This document shows, in pieces, positions 56,586 through 64,000 of a stretch of DNA of 64,000 bases (positions are counted from its first letter, which is position 1; every line of letters begins with the position of its first letter). Made by a program: the position numbers and the translations under genes. The stretch comes from Acidobacteriota bacterium (lineage in GTDB: Bacteria; Acidobacteriota; Blastocatellia; Pyrinomonadales; Pyrinomonadaceae): positions 186,001-250,000 of the forward strand of contig JADJBB010000002.1 in assembly GCA_016703965.1 (NCBI GenBank). The letters run 5' to 3'. A model generated the notes under the pieces. That model had not been told where the DNA came from and searched no databases. It saw nothing but the letters and a program-made list of their open reading frames with translations.

Positions 56586-57455
56586 ATGCCGCGTAAACCA
56601 GACCGCAATCGTCGCCGCCGAGGTCCTTCTTCTCCAAGTTCACGGCCATTTGGTGAACGTAGAGATAAACGCGATATTGCACACGAAAGTTCCGCTCCGC
56701 GAAAGCCGATAGCGTTGACGCCGCGGCAGCTAATGGCGGTGGATCGGCTGCTTTCCGGCATCGGCGTTCCTGAACCGCGTCCGATCAAGCCGGACCCATT
56801 TCAGATAGAAGCCCTCGCTGCGATCGAGACCGAGGACGTTCTAGTAACGGCACCAACGGGAAGCGGCAAAACTTGGATCGCTCGCGAAGAGATCCGTCGT
56901 CTGCTCGCCGCCGGAAAACGGGCGTGGTACACGACCCCGCTGAAGGCCCTTACGAATTCAAAATATGCGGAATTCTCGATCGAATTCGGCCCCGAAAATG
57001 TTGGTATTCTGACTGGCGACCGCAAGGAAAATACTTCCGCTCCGCTGATCGTCGGCACGACCGAGATCTATCGAAATCAGCTCTTCGACGCTCTTCGCGA
57101 GGGCAGTCAGGTGAGAACCGATTTTGTTATTCTCGACGAAGCCCACTATCTCGCTGACGAAGAACGCGGCCACGTTTGGGAAGAATCGATCATTCTGTCA
57201 CCACCGCGAATTCGCCTCCTGCTGCTCTCCGCAACGGTCGGCCGTGCTGAAGAATTTGCAGCCTGGATCGAAGAGATACGAGGAACAAAGGTTCGTGTTG
57301 TCAAAGCTGGCCCACGTCCAGTTGAGCTGCGAGCCGGGTACATCTCGACCGATCTGCAGCTTTTCCCCCTGTTCGGCGAAGATGGTGCGTATAATCGGGA
57401 TCTGGATCAATTCACACGGCAGCGATCAAGCGGATTTCATCGTCGAAGACGGTGA
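56586..57455 (+). pseudogene. Truncated DEAD/DEAH helicase, first RecA domain only
   Basis: The 289-residue product has a basic N-terminal tail (PRKPDRNRRRRG) and motifs of a Ski2-like helicase: DPFQIEAL (Q-like), APTGSGKT (motif I), TTPLKALTNSKY (Ia), GTTEIYRNQL, DEAHYLADEERGHVWEE (II) and LSATVG (III). It ends at 57455, just after DLQLFPLFGEDG, where family members continue into the second RecA domain and C-terminal region. Motifs IV-VI are absent from all frames between 57455 and the next gene. It is thus a truncated gene, possibly a fragment left after a deletion. Confidence 0.78.
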
Positions 57456-57470
57456 GAAGCTGGAGAAAGA

Positions 57471-57510
57471 GAAAGTGGGAAGGCGAGTAAAATCTCGCTT
57501 TCCCACTCTC
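57471..57510. terminator. Strong hairpin between truncated helicase and convergent gene
   Basis: GAAAGTGGGAAGGCGAG at 57471-57487 pairs with CTCGCTTTCCCACTCTC at 57494-57510 with two mismatches around a 6-base loop. It is suited to stop transcription from both convergent genes. Confidence 0.65.
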
Positions 57511-57532
57511 TTACTTTCCGGTTTTCTCTGAA

Positions 57533-58582
57533 TCACTTTATCCCGCCGATCATTCCATCGATATCCGCCTGGGGCACAAGCAGCTCGATCGAGACATCGT
57601 TTCCGCGGCTTTCGACTTTTGCATTTTTGATCAGCCGGCCATAGATCTGCTGGTCAGGACGTTTTGAGCCTCCAAAAATTGCACCGCCCACCATTTTCAG
57701 GCCATCGAGCGAGTCTTTTAGGCTTTGAGCCTGTGCAGCCTTTTTCGTACGAGCGGATACAAACAGCGACGTGCCTGCGACGGCTACATCAAGCGACCCT
57801 GAGAGATAATCGATCGAGTCAAGATTCGCACCAAGTTCGTCGTTATCGAGAGGAACCATTTTCGATAATCCGCCCGGGGCTTTAACCGCAAAGCTCATCA
57901 CCGAGGTTTCCTTTACTGACAGAAGGCTCGTAACGTCGGCTCCGAGCCGAGTTCCGCCCGCGATCGTTTCGCGGATCCGCGGGACCGAGCCGATAGCTAT
58001 TGTATTTTTATCTAGTGCCGTGACGGCAACTTCTTTGGTGAGACCTTTCAGAGCTTGGTCCATCAGATCGGCAACCTTTGAGTTGGCCGGCTTTTGTGCC
58101 TTTTGGAGAACGTCTTTTGGCGTGAAAACAAAAACCGTTTTATCCCCAATATTTTCTTCTCTATACGTGCCTTTCGATGCGAGTTTCGCGACGGCGATCA
58201 GAGCACCAGCGTTAATATCGCCGTTGGCAAGAGCGACCGGTTCGTAGTCGTACTCTTTTGCTGAAACTGTCTTGATCGCGACGCCGACCGTGACCTGGTC
58301 AAATTTTCGCAGGTCGATACCTGTTGTCGTCTCCATTTCGGTTATCTTCGCCATAACCTCGGTCAGCATTGGTTGATTAGCTGACAAGATCTTTGGCAAA
58401 GCGTCGTTAACGAAGCGTTTTGAATCAAAAACTACTACGCCATCCGAAGCGGGCAGTAAATTAACGAGCCGTGTTACCTCTGCCTTTTTAAGGCGGGCCG
58501 TACGAGCGTCAACCGCGGCAAAACTAACGACATTCACTAACAGAACAGCAATGGCAGAAAGGGCAAAAAATCTTGTTCTCAT
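57533..58582 (-). CDS. Secreted hypothetical protein
   Basis: The 349-residue product has a signal peptide (MRTRFFALSAIAVLLVNVVSFAA) and no motif that I recognise. Repeated alternating strands and helices, for example DGVVVFDSKRFVNDALPKIL, TGIDLRKFDQVTVGVAI and SLFVSARTKKAAQAQSLKDSL, suggest two related alpha/beta halves like the DUF3352-type proteins. This is a guess about fold only. It is flanked by a family 2 repeat on its upstream side. Confidence 0.7.
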   Translation of the reverse strand: MRTRFFALSAIAVLLVNVVSFAAVDARTARLKKAEVTRLVNLLPASDGVVVFDSKRFVNDALPKILSANQPMLTEVMAKITEMETTTGIDLRKFDQVTVGVAIKTVSAKEYDYEPVALANGDINAGALIAVAKLASKGTYREENIGDKTVFVFTPKDVLQKAQKPANSKVADLMDQALKGLTKEVAVTALDKNTIAIGSVPRIRETIAGGTRLGADVTSLLSVKETSVMSFAVKAPGGLSKMVPLDNDELGANLDSIDYLSGSLDVAVAGTSLFVSARTKKAAQAQSLKDSLDGLKMVGGAIFGGSKRPDQQIYGRLIKNAKVESRGNDVSIELLVPQADIDGMIGGIK

Positions 58583-58705
58583 GCAATAAAACCTCAGTAA
58601 ACTATCGAACTTCCTAAAGATAACAGATGCGTCAATGTTCGGGAATAGTTGCCGGACATTTCCGATGTTAATAGAGACGGGGAACTGCTCGAAATGTTAA
58701 CAGAG

Positions 58706-58786
58706 TTTTTTGCCACAGAGTGCACAGAGAATATTGAGAACCATCCATCACTCCTCCGCCTGCTCTGTGTCCTCTGTGGCTAAAAA
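58706..58786. repeat. Inverted repeat, family 2 (CCACAGAGKNCACAGAG type)
   Basis: GCCACAGAGTGCACAGAG at 58712-58729 pairs with CTCTGTGTCCTCTGTGGC at 58763-58780 across a 33-base centre. It ends next to the stop of the methyltransferase gene (58787). Confidence 0.75.
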
Positions 58787-59335
58787 CTAACCCTTAACTA
58801 CTTCGAATTCGAACCGCAACTCTTTTCCCCTAAAAATATAGCTCAAATATTGCTCCCAGAATTTTCGCAGGAATCGCAGCTTGTAGTTTTTCTGATCAAG
58901 ATTGACGAGAAACTCGATTCCCAACGCCTTCCACAAACCAAGCAGGGAAACGTAACATTTCAAAGGCTTTAGCTGCACATCGGTATAAAAATCAAAGACC
59001 TGACGGCCGGCAAGGAATGTGTTGAAAGTATAAGAATTTATATGATTGCGATGCGTCGGGTCGTTCGCCCAGTCGGGGTTGGTGTAATGCGGCGTTAGAA
59101 GACGGATCGTGCCGCCGGGCCTTGTGACGCGGTGGAGTTCGCCGATGAACGACATCACGTCAGGAACGTGTTCGACCACGTGATTTGAGACCACGAGATC
59201 GAATTCGTTATCAGGAAATGGATACGGAATTTCGCCGAGATCGTGGATCACATCGGCTCCGGTACGAGGGTTATTATCGAGGCCAACGGCACCTTCGGTT
59301 TTGTTCGTTCCACAGCCTACGTCGAGGATCTTCAT
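58787..59335 (-). CDS. Class I SAM-dependent methyltransferase
   Basis: The 182-residue protein starts MKILDVGCGTNKTEG, the SAM-binding loop; an in-frame ATG lies upstream at 59356 but the conserved part begins at 59335. DLVVSNHVVEHVPD is the motif after strand 4 that is typical of UbiE/BioC-like methyltransferases, and HRVTRPGGTIRLLTPH follows. The C-terminal part is short and the substrate is unknown. A degenerate family 1 repeat lies just upstream. Confidence 0.85.
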   Translation of the reverse strand: MKILDVGCGTNKTEGAVGLDNNPRTGADVIHDLGEIPYPFPDNEFDLVVSNHVVEHVPDVMSFIGELHRVTRPGGTIRLLTPHYTNPDWANDPTHRNHINSYTFNTFLAGRQVFDFYTDVQLKPLKCYVSLLGLWKALGIEFLVNLDQKNYKLRFLRKFWEQYLSYIFRGKELRFEFEVVKG

Positions 59336-59349
59336 CGATTCCAAGTTAA

Positions 59350-59417
59350 TGCACAAGCCCGCGCGGAAGCAAGGGCGAATTGCGCAACGTTTAGTCGTTT
59401 AGGTTCGGGCTTTCACG
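59350..59417. repeat. Stem-loop repeat, family 1, copy D (degenerate)
   Basis: The left arm 59350-59378 matches the family core (AAGCCCGCGCGGAAGCAAGGGC). The right arm is decayed, retaining only CGGGCTTTCACG near 59406-59417. The right part overlaps the last codons and stop of the adjacent DNA glycosylase gene, which ends in KART. Confidence 0.65.
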
Positions 59418-60040
59418 TTTTTTGCCCGTTCACTTAAGTAAAAATGCCATAACAATCGTGCCGCGACCGAGCGATACGGAGCCCACTTGACCGCCATCGC
59501 GACAAATTCGTCCGAAGTCGGTCGCGGATCACCCGTCAGTTTATGCCACGCCGTGTGAAGAGCAATGTCGCCTTTCGGCATCACGTCAGGTCGAAGCAGG
59601 GCCATGAGCAAATAAATGTCTGATGTCCATTCGCCGACGCCTTTTAGCTTTATCAGTTCAGCTTTCACCACTTCGTCGGGCAGCGTGTGAAGTGAGCTGA
59701 GATCTAACCGCTCTTCAAGCAAAGCCTCGGCAAGATGGCGTGCGTACATGGCTTTTTGCCGGCTAAAACCGACAGTTTTTAGCTCGGCATCATTCAGAAG
59801 CAGAACATTCTGTGGCGATACATGGCCGACGTGTGCGGTTAATTTATCAAAACACGCCTTTGCCGACGCGAGCGAGACTTGCTGTTCCAGAATGATCTGG
59901 AGCAGTGTCGCAAATCCGGGTTCACGATCCCACAGAGGCGGAATACCGTAGGTTCGGTACACGATCGCCAGTTCCGCGTGATCGCGGGATAGTGCGATAC
60001 AAGCTTTTCGTAAACCGTTTTGTGAAAGGGCCTCCGGCAT
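59399..60040 (-). CDS. DNA-3-methyladenine glycosylase, AlkA-type HhH-GPD
   Basis: This base-excision-repair enzyme removes alkylated bases from DNA. The 213-residue protein has the helix-hairpin-helix KLKGVGEWTSDIYLL near residue 135 and the downstream aspartate in GDIALHTAW, the catalytic position in the family. LQIILEQQVSLASA near the N-terminus is the typical core helix. It is shorter than E. coli AlkA and lacks its N-terminal domain, as do many bacterial members. Its C-terminal codons come from the repeat described above. Confidence 0.9.
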   Translation of the reverse strand: MPEALSQNGLRKACIALSRDHAELAIVYRTYGIPPLWDREPGFATLLQIILEQQVSLASAKACFDKLTAHVGHVSPQNVLLLNDAELKTVGFSRQKAMYARHLAEALLEERLDLSSLHTLPDEVVKAELIKLKGVGEWTSDIYLLMALLRPDVMPKGDIALHTAWHKLTGDPRPTSDEFVAMAVKWAPYRSVAARLLWHFYLSERAKNVKART

Positions 60041-60325
60041 TCGTTTCTCTACAACATTATCCCCAAAATCTTCCGAACAAACACGTTAAAGAAAATTATT
60101 GTAGAAATGCGAATCGAAATGCTAGGATAAAGAGAGCCGGAAACGCGTTCGCCGGCAAATGGGTTTGCAATACCCTCCAACCTTTTTTCTAAATACTCTC
60201 TGCCAGACGGTCAGGTAAAACCGACTTGGTTCTTTGCCGTATCTGCCGTGTTTACTTTCCTAAACGCTTTTTCCAAAACCAGAATTGCCAGCGACTCGCG
60301 CTTCGTTAGGCGGTTATCGACGTAG

Positions 60326-61402
60326 ATGAAAAATCATATTTTTTCCGATAGTTCGACCGGTCTGAATTTCGTCGCCATTGGCGGCGGTAACGGCCTTTCG
60401 ACGCTGTTGTCGGGGCTCAAGCGTTACGTTCACGCAAGCGTGCTCGAGCCGATATGGCTCGATAATCTGTCGGCGATCGTTGCCGTTACAGATGATGGCG
60501 GAAGCTCGGGAAGGCTCCGCGATGAGCTGCAAATGCTGCCGCCGGGTGACATTCGCAACTGCATGGTCGCTCTTAGCGAAGATTCGAGGCTACTGTCAAG
60601 ATTATTCCAGCACCGTTTCCGCGGCGAAGGCGATCTCGGCGGACACAGCTTTGGGAACATATTCCTCGCTGCTTTATCTGAGATCACCGGCGATTTTGCC
60701 GAGGCGGTGAAGCTTTCGTCCGAAATTCTCGCGAGCAAAGGCCATATTTATCCTGCAACCGTTGCTAACTCCACGCTCTCTGCCGAGCTTCTCGATGGAA
60801 CGACGATCCATGGCGAAACGAACATCGCCCAGGTCGGCAACGCTATAAAACGCTTATATTTGGACCCACAAGGCTGCAAGCCTATGCCGGAAACGCTGGC
60901 GGCAATTGCCGAGGCAAATGTCATCTCGATCGGGCCGGGGTCACTTTACACGAGCCTGCTGCCGCCGATCTTGGTCGACGGCGTCGCAGATGCCATAGCA
61001 GAATCGGAGGCCGTTAAGGTATTTGTCTGTAATCTGATGACGCAGCCGGGTGAGACAGATGGCTTGTCAGCGAGAGCCCATCTTGAGACCGTTCGGCAGT
61101 ACGCCCCGCAGATCGATTTTGATTACGTGATCGTCAATAACCGCCCGATCAGCGAATATCAAATGCAGCTCTATACTGAAGAAGGAGCTGAACAGATCGG
61201 TGTGCACGGCTCGATCTCGCCTGAAACTATCGAAGGGGCCGAGATCGTCTATGGTAATCTATTGGACGACGGGGAAAAGGTCCGTCATCATCCCGGAAAA
61301 CTCGCGCAGGTCCTGCTATTGTGTGCATTACAGCCCAGAAAAAGTCTAGTAAGTTCGCAGAGTTTTCAGAGTTTAGAAAGGATGGCAGGGCTGCCAAACT
61401 AA
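60326..61402 (+). CDS. YvcK/CofD-like gluconeogenesis factor
   Basis: The 358-residue protein has the CofD-like fold: FVAIGGGNGLSTLL near residue 15, VAVTDDGGSSGRLR near residue 53, PPGDIRNCMVAL, GHSFGNIFL and SIGPGSLYTSLLPPIL. YvcK-type proteins bind UDP-GlcNAc and affect peptidoglycan synthesis and growth on gluconeogenic carbon sources. The genes glmU and glmS next downstream make UDP-GlcNAc, so the setting is consistent. The last 25 residues (SLVSSQSFQSLERMAG) exceed the family and fall in a loose repeat. Confidence 0.9.
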   Translation: MKNHIFSDSSTGLNFVAIGGGNGLSTLLSGLKRYVHASVLEPIWLDNLSAIVAVTDDGGSSGRLRDELQMLPPGDIRNCMVALSEDSRLLSRLFQHRFRGEGDLGGHSFGNIFLAALSEITGDFAEAVKLSSEILASKGHIYPATVANSTLSAELLDGTTIHGETNIAQVGNAIKRLYLDPQGCKPMPETLAAIAEANVISIGPGSLYTSLLPPILVDGVADAIAESEAVKVFVCNLMTQPGETDGLSARAHLETVRQYAPQIDFDYVIVNNRPISEYQMQLYTEEGAEQIGVHGSISPETIEGAEIVYGNLLDDGEKVRHHPGKLAQVLLLCALQPRKSLVSSQSFQSLERMAGLPN

Positions 61403-61449
61403 TAATTTTCTAACTTCGAGCGTCTCCTCAACACTGTAACTCTGTCAAC
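61351..61449. repeat. Weak inverted repeat around the yvcK-like stop
   Basis: AGTTCGCAGAGTT at 61351-61363 pairs with AACTCTGTCAACT at 61437-61449 with two mismatches. It spans the end of the yvcK-like gene and the leader of glmU. This is a marginal call. Confidence 0.35.
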
Positions 61450-61455
61450 TCATTC

Positions 61456-62820
61456 ATGAATACTGACCTAAACATCCTAATTCTCGCCGCAGGCCTCGGT
61501 ACGCGAATGAAGTCAAACCTCGCCAAGGTCCTTCACAAACTTGACGGCCGTCCGCTCATCAATCACGTCTGCGAAACCGCTTCGGAACTTTCGCCGCGTT
61601 CCATCTACACGATAGTTGGACATCAGGCCGAGGACGTAAAGGAGGCGGTTCTGAAAGAACTCGCTGAGGATAAAGCCGGATTTGCTTTACAAGAACAGCA
61701 GCTCGGCACCGGTGACGCGGTCAACGCGGCCCGTGAATTGTTGGAAAATGACGATTCGACCCTGCTGGTTCTTTCGGGCGACGTTCCGATGATAAGGGCT
61801 GAGACGCTTACTTCGTTGGTGAAAGTTCATTCCGATAGCGGAGCGGCGTGTACGGTACTTTCCGTACACCTGAAAGATCCGTCGGGCTACGGACGCGTTA
61901 TCAGAAATTTTGAGGGCAAATTCCAACAGATCGTCGAGCAAAAAGACGCGACCGACGAACAGAGAAGCGTGACCGAGATCAACTCCGGCATTTACTGTTT
62001 CGATACGAAGAAGCTCTTCGCAGCACTTTCACGCGTCGGGAATAGCAACGCCCAAGGCGAATATTATCTGACCGACGTGCCGCAAATTCTCAGTAATGAC
62101 GGCGAGATCATCGCCATCCACGTCTGCGATGACCCACGCGAGGTCGAAGGCGTTAACGACCGCGGTCAACTCGCCGCGATGGAAAAGGTCATTCGTCGCC
62201 GAACTGTCGAGAAACTTATGCTCGAAAGCGGCGTTTCCTTCATCGATCCAAGATCCGCCTATGTCAGTGCCAAAGCGACGATAGGCCGCGACACGGTAAT
62301 CAGCCAAAACGTCACTATCGAAGGCAAAACCGTCATCGGCGGAAACTGCACGATCCGCCCGGGCGTTCGCATCGTTAATTCGACGATCGGAAACAACGTA
62401 GAGATCAAGGATAATTCCTTCATCACCGACTCCACCGTCGGCGACACCTGCGCCGTCGGCCCGATGGCACATCTACGTGGCCACGCCGTCATGGTCGAAG
62501 GCTCAAAGGTCGGTAATTTCGTCGAGCTTAAGAAAACAGTTCTTGGAAAGGGCTCGAAAGCTAGCCACCTCACCTACCTCGGCGACGCCACCATCGGTGA
62601 AAAGACCAACATCGGAGCCGGGACCATCACCTGCAATTACGACGGCAAAAACAAACACGCGACAGTGATCGGCAGCGGTGTGAAGATCGGTTCGGATACG
62701 ATGCTAGTTGCCCCTATCACCGTCGGCGATGGAGCGAGTACGGGAGCGGGAAGTGTTGTGACGAAGGACGTTGCAGAAAACGAATTGGTCGTCGGCGTTC
62801 CCGCCCGGCCGAAGCGTTAA
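61456..62820 (+). CDS. glmU: Bifunctional GlcNAc-1-P uridyltransferase / GlcN-1-P acetyltransferase
   Basis: GlmU acetylates glucosamine-1-phosphate and joins it to UTP to form UDP-GlcNAc. The 454-residue protein has the uridyltransferase loop ILAAGLGTRMKSNLAKVLHKL at the N-terminus, GTGDAVNAARE, LSGDVPMI and NSGIYCFD. From about residue 250 there is a left-handed beta-helix of hexapeptide repeats with the acetyltransferase residues in HLTYLGDATIGEKTNIGAGTITCNYDGKNKH. Length is typical. It is followed by glmS after 97 bases. Confidence 0.97.
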   Translation: MNTDLNILILAAGLGTRMKSNLAKVLHKLDGRPLINHVCETASELSPRSIYTIVGHQAEDVKEAVLKELAEDKAGFALQEQQLGTGDAVNAARELLENDDSTLLVLSGDVPMIRAETLTSLVKVHSDSGAACTVLSVHLKDPSGYGRVIRNFEGKFQQIVEQKDATDEQRSVTEINSGIYCFDTKKLFAALSRVGNSNAQGEYYLTDVPQILSNDGEIIAIHVCDDPREVEGVNDRGQLAAMEKVIRRRTVEKLMLESGVSFIDPRSAYVSAKATIGRDTVISQNVTIEGKTVIGGNCTIRPGVRIVNSTIGNNVEIKDNSFITDSTVGDTCAVGPMAHLRGHAVMVEGSKVGNFVELKKTVLGKGSKASHLTYLGDATIGEKTNIGAGTITCNYDGKNKHATVIGSGVKIGSDTMLVAPITVGDGASTGAGSVVTKDVAENELVVGVPARPKR

Positions 62821-62917
62821 AATTGGATTTATCGAAAGATTCGGACTTTGTTTCACAGTCCTAGGCGTTTAACATTGTTACGCTAACAGAGTGTCGCTGC
62901 AGTCGAGTAAATAATTT

Positions 62918-64000
62918 ATGTGCGGAATAGTCGGATACGTTGGAAATAAACAAGTTGTGCCGTTGATCATTGACGGTTTGCGTAAGCTGGAGTATCGCGG
63001 TTATGACTCGGCGGGGATCGCGGTGATCGATGATGAGAATCATCTCAGTTTGCGCCGTGCCGAGGGGAAACTGCGAAATCTTGAGGAAGTGATCCGCCTG
63101 AATCCGCTTGACGGCAATTACGGAATCGGCCATACGCGCTGGGCGACGCACGGGCGTCCGACCGAGGAAAATGCCCACCCGCACCGCGATCAGTCCGGTA
63201 AGGTTGTCGTTGTTCACAACGGCATTATTGAGAATTACCTCACGCTCAAAGAGCGGCTGCAGGAACTCGGCCACGAGTTTCACACCGAGACCGACACCGA
63301 GGTCGTCGCACATTTGATCGGCCACTACAAAGACACGGAAAACCTGTCGCTTGAAATGGCGGTCCGCAAAACCGTAAAGGAACTGCGCGGTATTTTCGCC
63401 CTCTCGATCATCTCGGTCGATGAGCCGGACATGATCATCTCCGTTCGCGAGGGGCCGCCGGTCGTGATCGGGATGGGCGATGGCGAATTTTTTGTCGCGT
63501 CCGACATCCCGCCAATTTTGCAGCATACGCGGGACGTGTTTTTCCTCGGCGACCGCGAGATCGCGATTCTTACCAAAGAATCGGTTCGCGTCACAGATTT
63601 TGACGGCAACATCGTCGAGCCTACCCAGCAGCGGATCACCTGGGATCCGATCATGGCGGAGAAAGGCGGGTTTAAACACTTCATGCTGAAGGAGATATAC
63701 GAACAGCCGCGTGCCGTTCGCGATACCGTTCAGGGCCGTGTTTCGCTCGATACGGGCCGTGTGTATCTCGACCCGATGGATATTTCGGCAGACGATCTGA
63801 AGGCAATTACGTCGGTCAAGATCGCAGCTTGCGGTACGTCCTGGCATGCCGGGCTTGCCGGTAAATACATGATCGAGTCCTTGGCTCGTGTGCCGGTCGA
63901 GGTCGATTATGCTTCGGAGTTTAGATATCGCGAACCGGTCTTGAGCGAGACAGACTTAATAATTGTGATCTCACAATCCGGCGAAACTGCCGATACGATC
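62918..64000 (+). CDS. glmS: Glutamine-fructose-6-phosphate aminotransferase, 3' end outside window
   Basis: GlmS makes glucosamine-6-phosphate from fructose-6-phosphate and glutamine. The visible 361 residues start MCGIVGYVGNKQ, where Cys2 is the glutaminase nucleophile, and include EYRGYDSAGIAV, GHTRWATHGRPTEENAHPH and HNGIIENY. A first sugar isomerase domain follows (AACGTSWHAGLAGKYM, IVISQSGETADT). The frame runs off the end of the window, so about 40 percent of the protein is missing. No glmS ribozyme core is recognisable in the 97-base leader. Confidence 0.97.
   Translation, partial: MCGIVGYVGNKQVVPLIIDGLRKLEYRGYDSAGIAVIDDENHLSLRRAEGKLRNLEEVIRLNPLDGNYGIGHTRWATHGRPTEENAHPHRDQSGKVVVVHNGIIENYLTLKERLQELGHEFHTETDTEVVAHLIGHYKDTENLSLEMAVRKTVKELRGIFALSIISVDEPDMIISVREGPPVVIGMGDGEFFVASDIPPILQHTRDVFFLGDREIAILTKESVRVTDFDGNIVEPTQQRITWDPIMAEKGGFKHFMLKEIYEQPRAVRDTVQGRVSLDTGRVYLDPMDISADDLKAITSVKIAACGTSWHAGLAGKYMIESLARVPVEVDYASEFRYREPVLSETDLIIVISQSGETADTI

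Noticed and set aside
62821..62917. glmS ribozyme in the glmU-glmS gap
   Set aside because: The gap is only 97 bases and no ribozyme core pattern is recognisable; such ribozymes are mainly known from Firmicutes.
62861..63847. Long open frame on the minus strand (328 codons)
   Set aside because: It is the antisense of glmS, whose plus-strand frame starting MCGIVGYVG is unmistakable and runs off the window end.

Overview
The window looks like a chromosomal stretch from an Acidobacteriota-type bacterium, most likely class Blastocatellia. This is inferred from gene content and not proven. The signs are moderate-to-high GC, a large membrane-anchored winged-helix/PD40-propeller regulator, many signal-peptide-bearing secreted peptidases and propeller proteins, dispersed palindromic intergenic repeats, and a multidomain reductase-ligase-ACP-acyltransferase resembling the ether-lipid enzyme ElbD. 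No rRNA, tRNA, CRISPR array, transposase or integrase gene was seen.

Layout. 1-10 kb: a SnoaL-like protein cut by the window edge, tsaE, ppk1, a CYTH protein, a bacilliredoxin, a PilZ protein, a TylF-type methyltransferase, two small proteins (DUF4440 and DUF427 types), radA and a YacL-type PIN/TRAM membrane protein. 9.6-15 kb: ispD and ispF of the MEP pathway, then a nucleoside salvage/uptake unit (pyrimidine-nucleoside phosphorylase, BMP lipoprotein, double-cassette ABC ATPase) with no permeases. 15-22.7 kb: the PD40 regulator, a divergent 772-residue S74 tail-fibre-like surface protein, an aspartate-type aminotransferase, coaD and a TPR lipoprotein.

22.8-31.7 kb is the most interesting part. 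A HAD-IB phosphatase-like protein, a LarA-fold (DUF2088) protein, a small secreted protein and a 1483-residue four-domain enzyme run in one direction; an extended SDR follows at 36.2 kb. This set resembles a bacterial ether-lipid (elb) cluster. Between the HAD and LarA-like genes sits a more AT-rich gene joining an FtsK-gamma winged helix to an Mrr-type nuclease. It is broken by a single-base frameshift and is probably an accessory defence-type insertion.

31.7-42.6 kb: an M16 peptidase, a GH47 alpha-mannosidase-like enzyme (rare in bacteria), the SDR, a 15-residue-repeat secreted protein overlapping an APC permease, a class A beta-lactamase-fold hydrolase and an S9 peptidase. 43-57 kb: a six-PAS GGDEF-EAL protein, a dipeptidase, a TPR/TonB-C protein, a beta-propeller protein, secA with a large cruciform in its leader, two unknown envelope proteins and a truncated DEAD/DEAH helicase. 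57.5-64 kb: an unknown secreted protein, a small methyltransferase, an AlkA-type glycosylase, a YvcK/CofD-like factor and glmU-glmS, which supply UDP-GlcNAc; glmS runs off the end.

At least three kinds of inverted-repeat element occupy the gene borders. In several places an arm contains the stop codon, or the last codons, of the adjacent gene.
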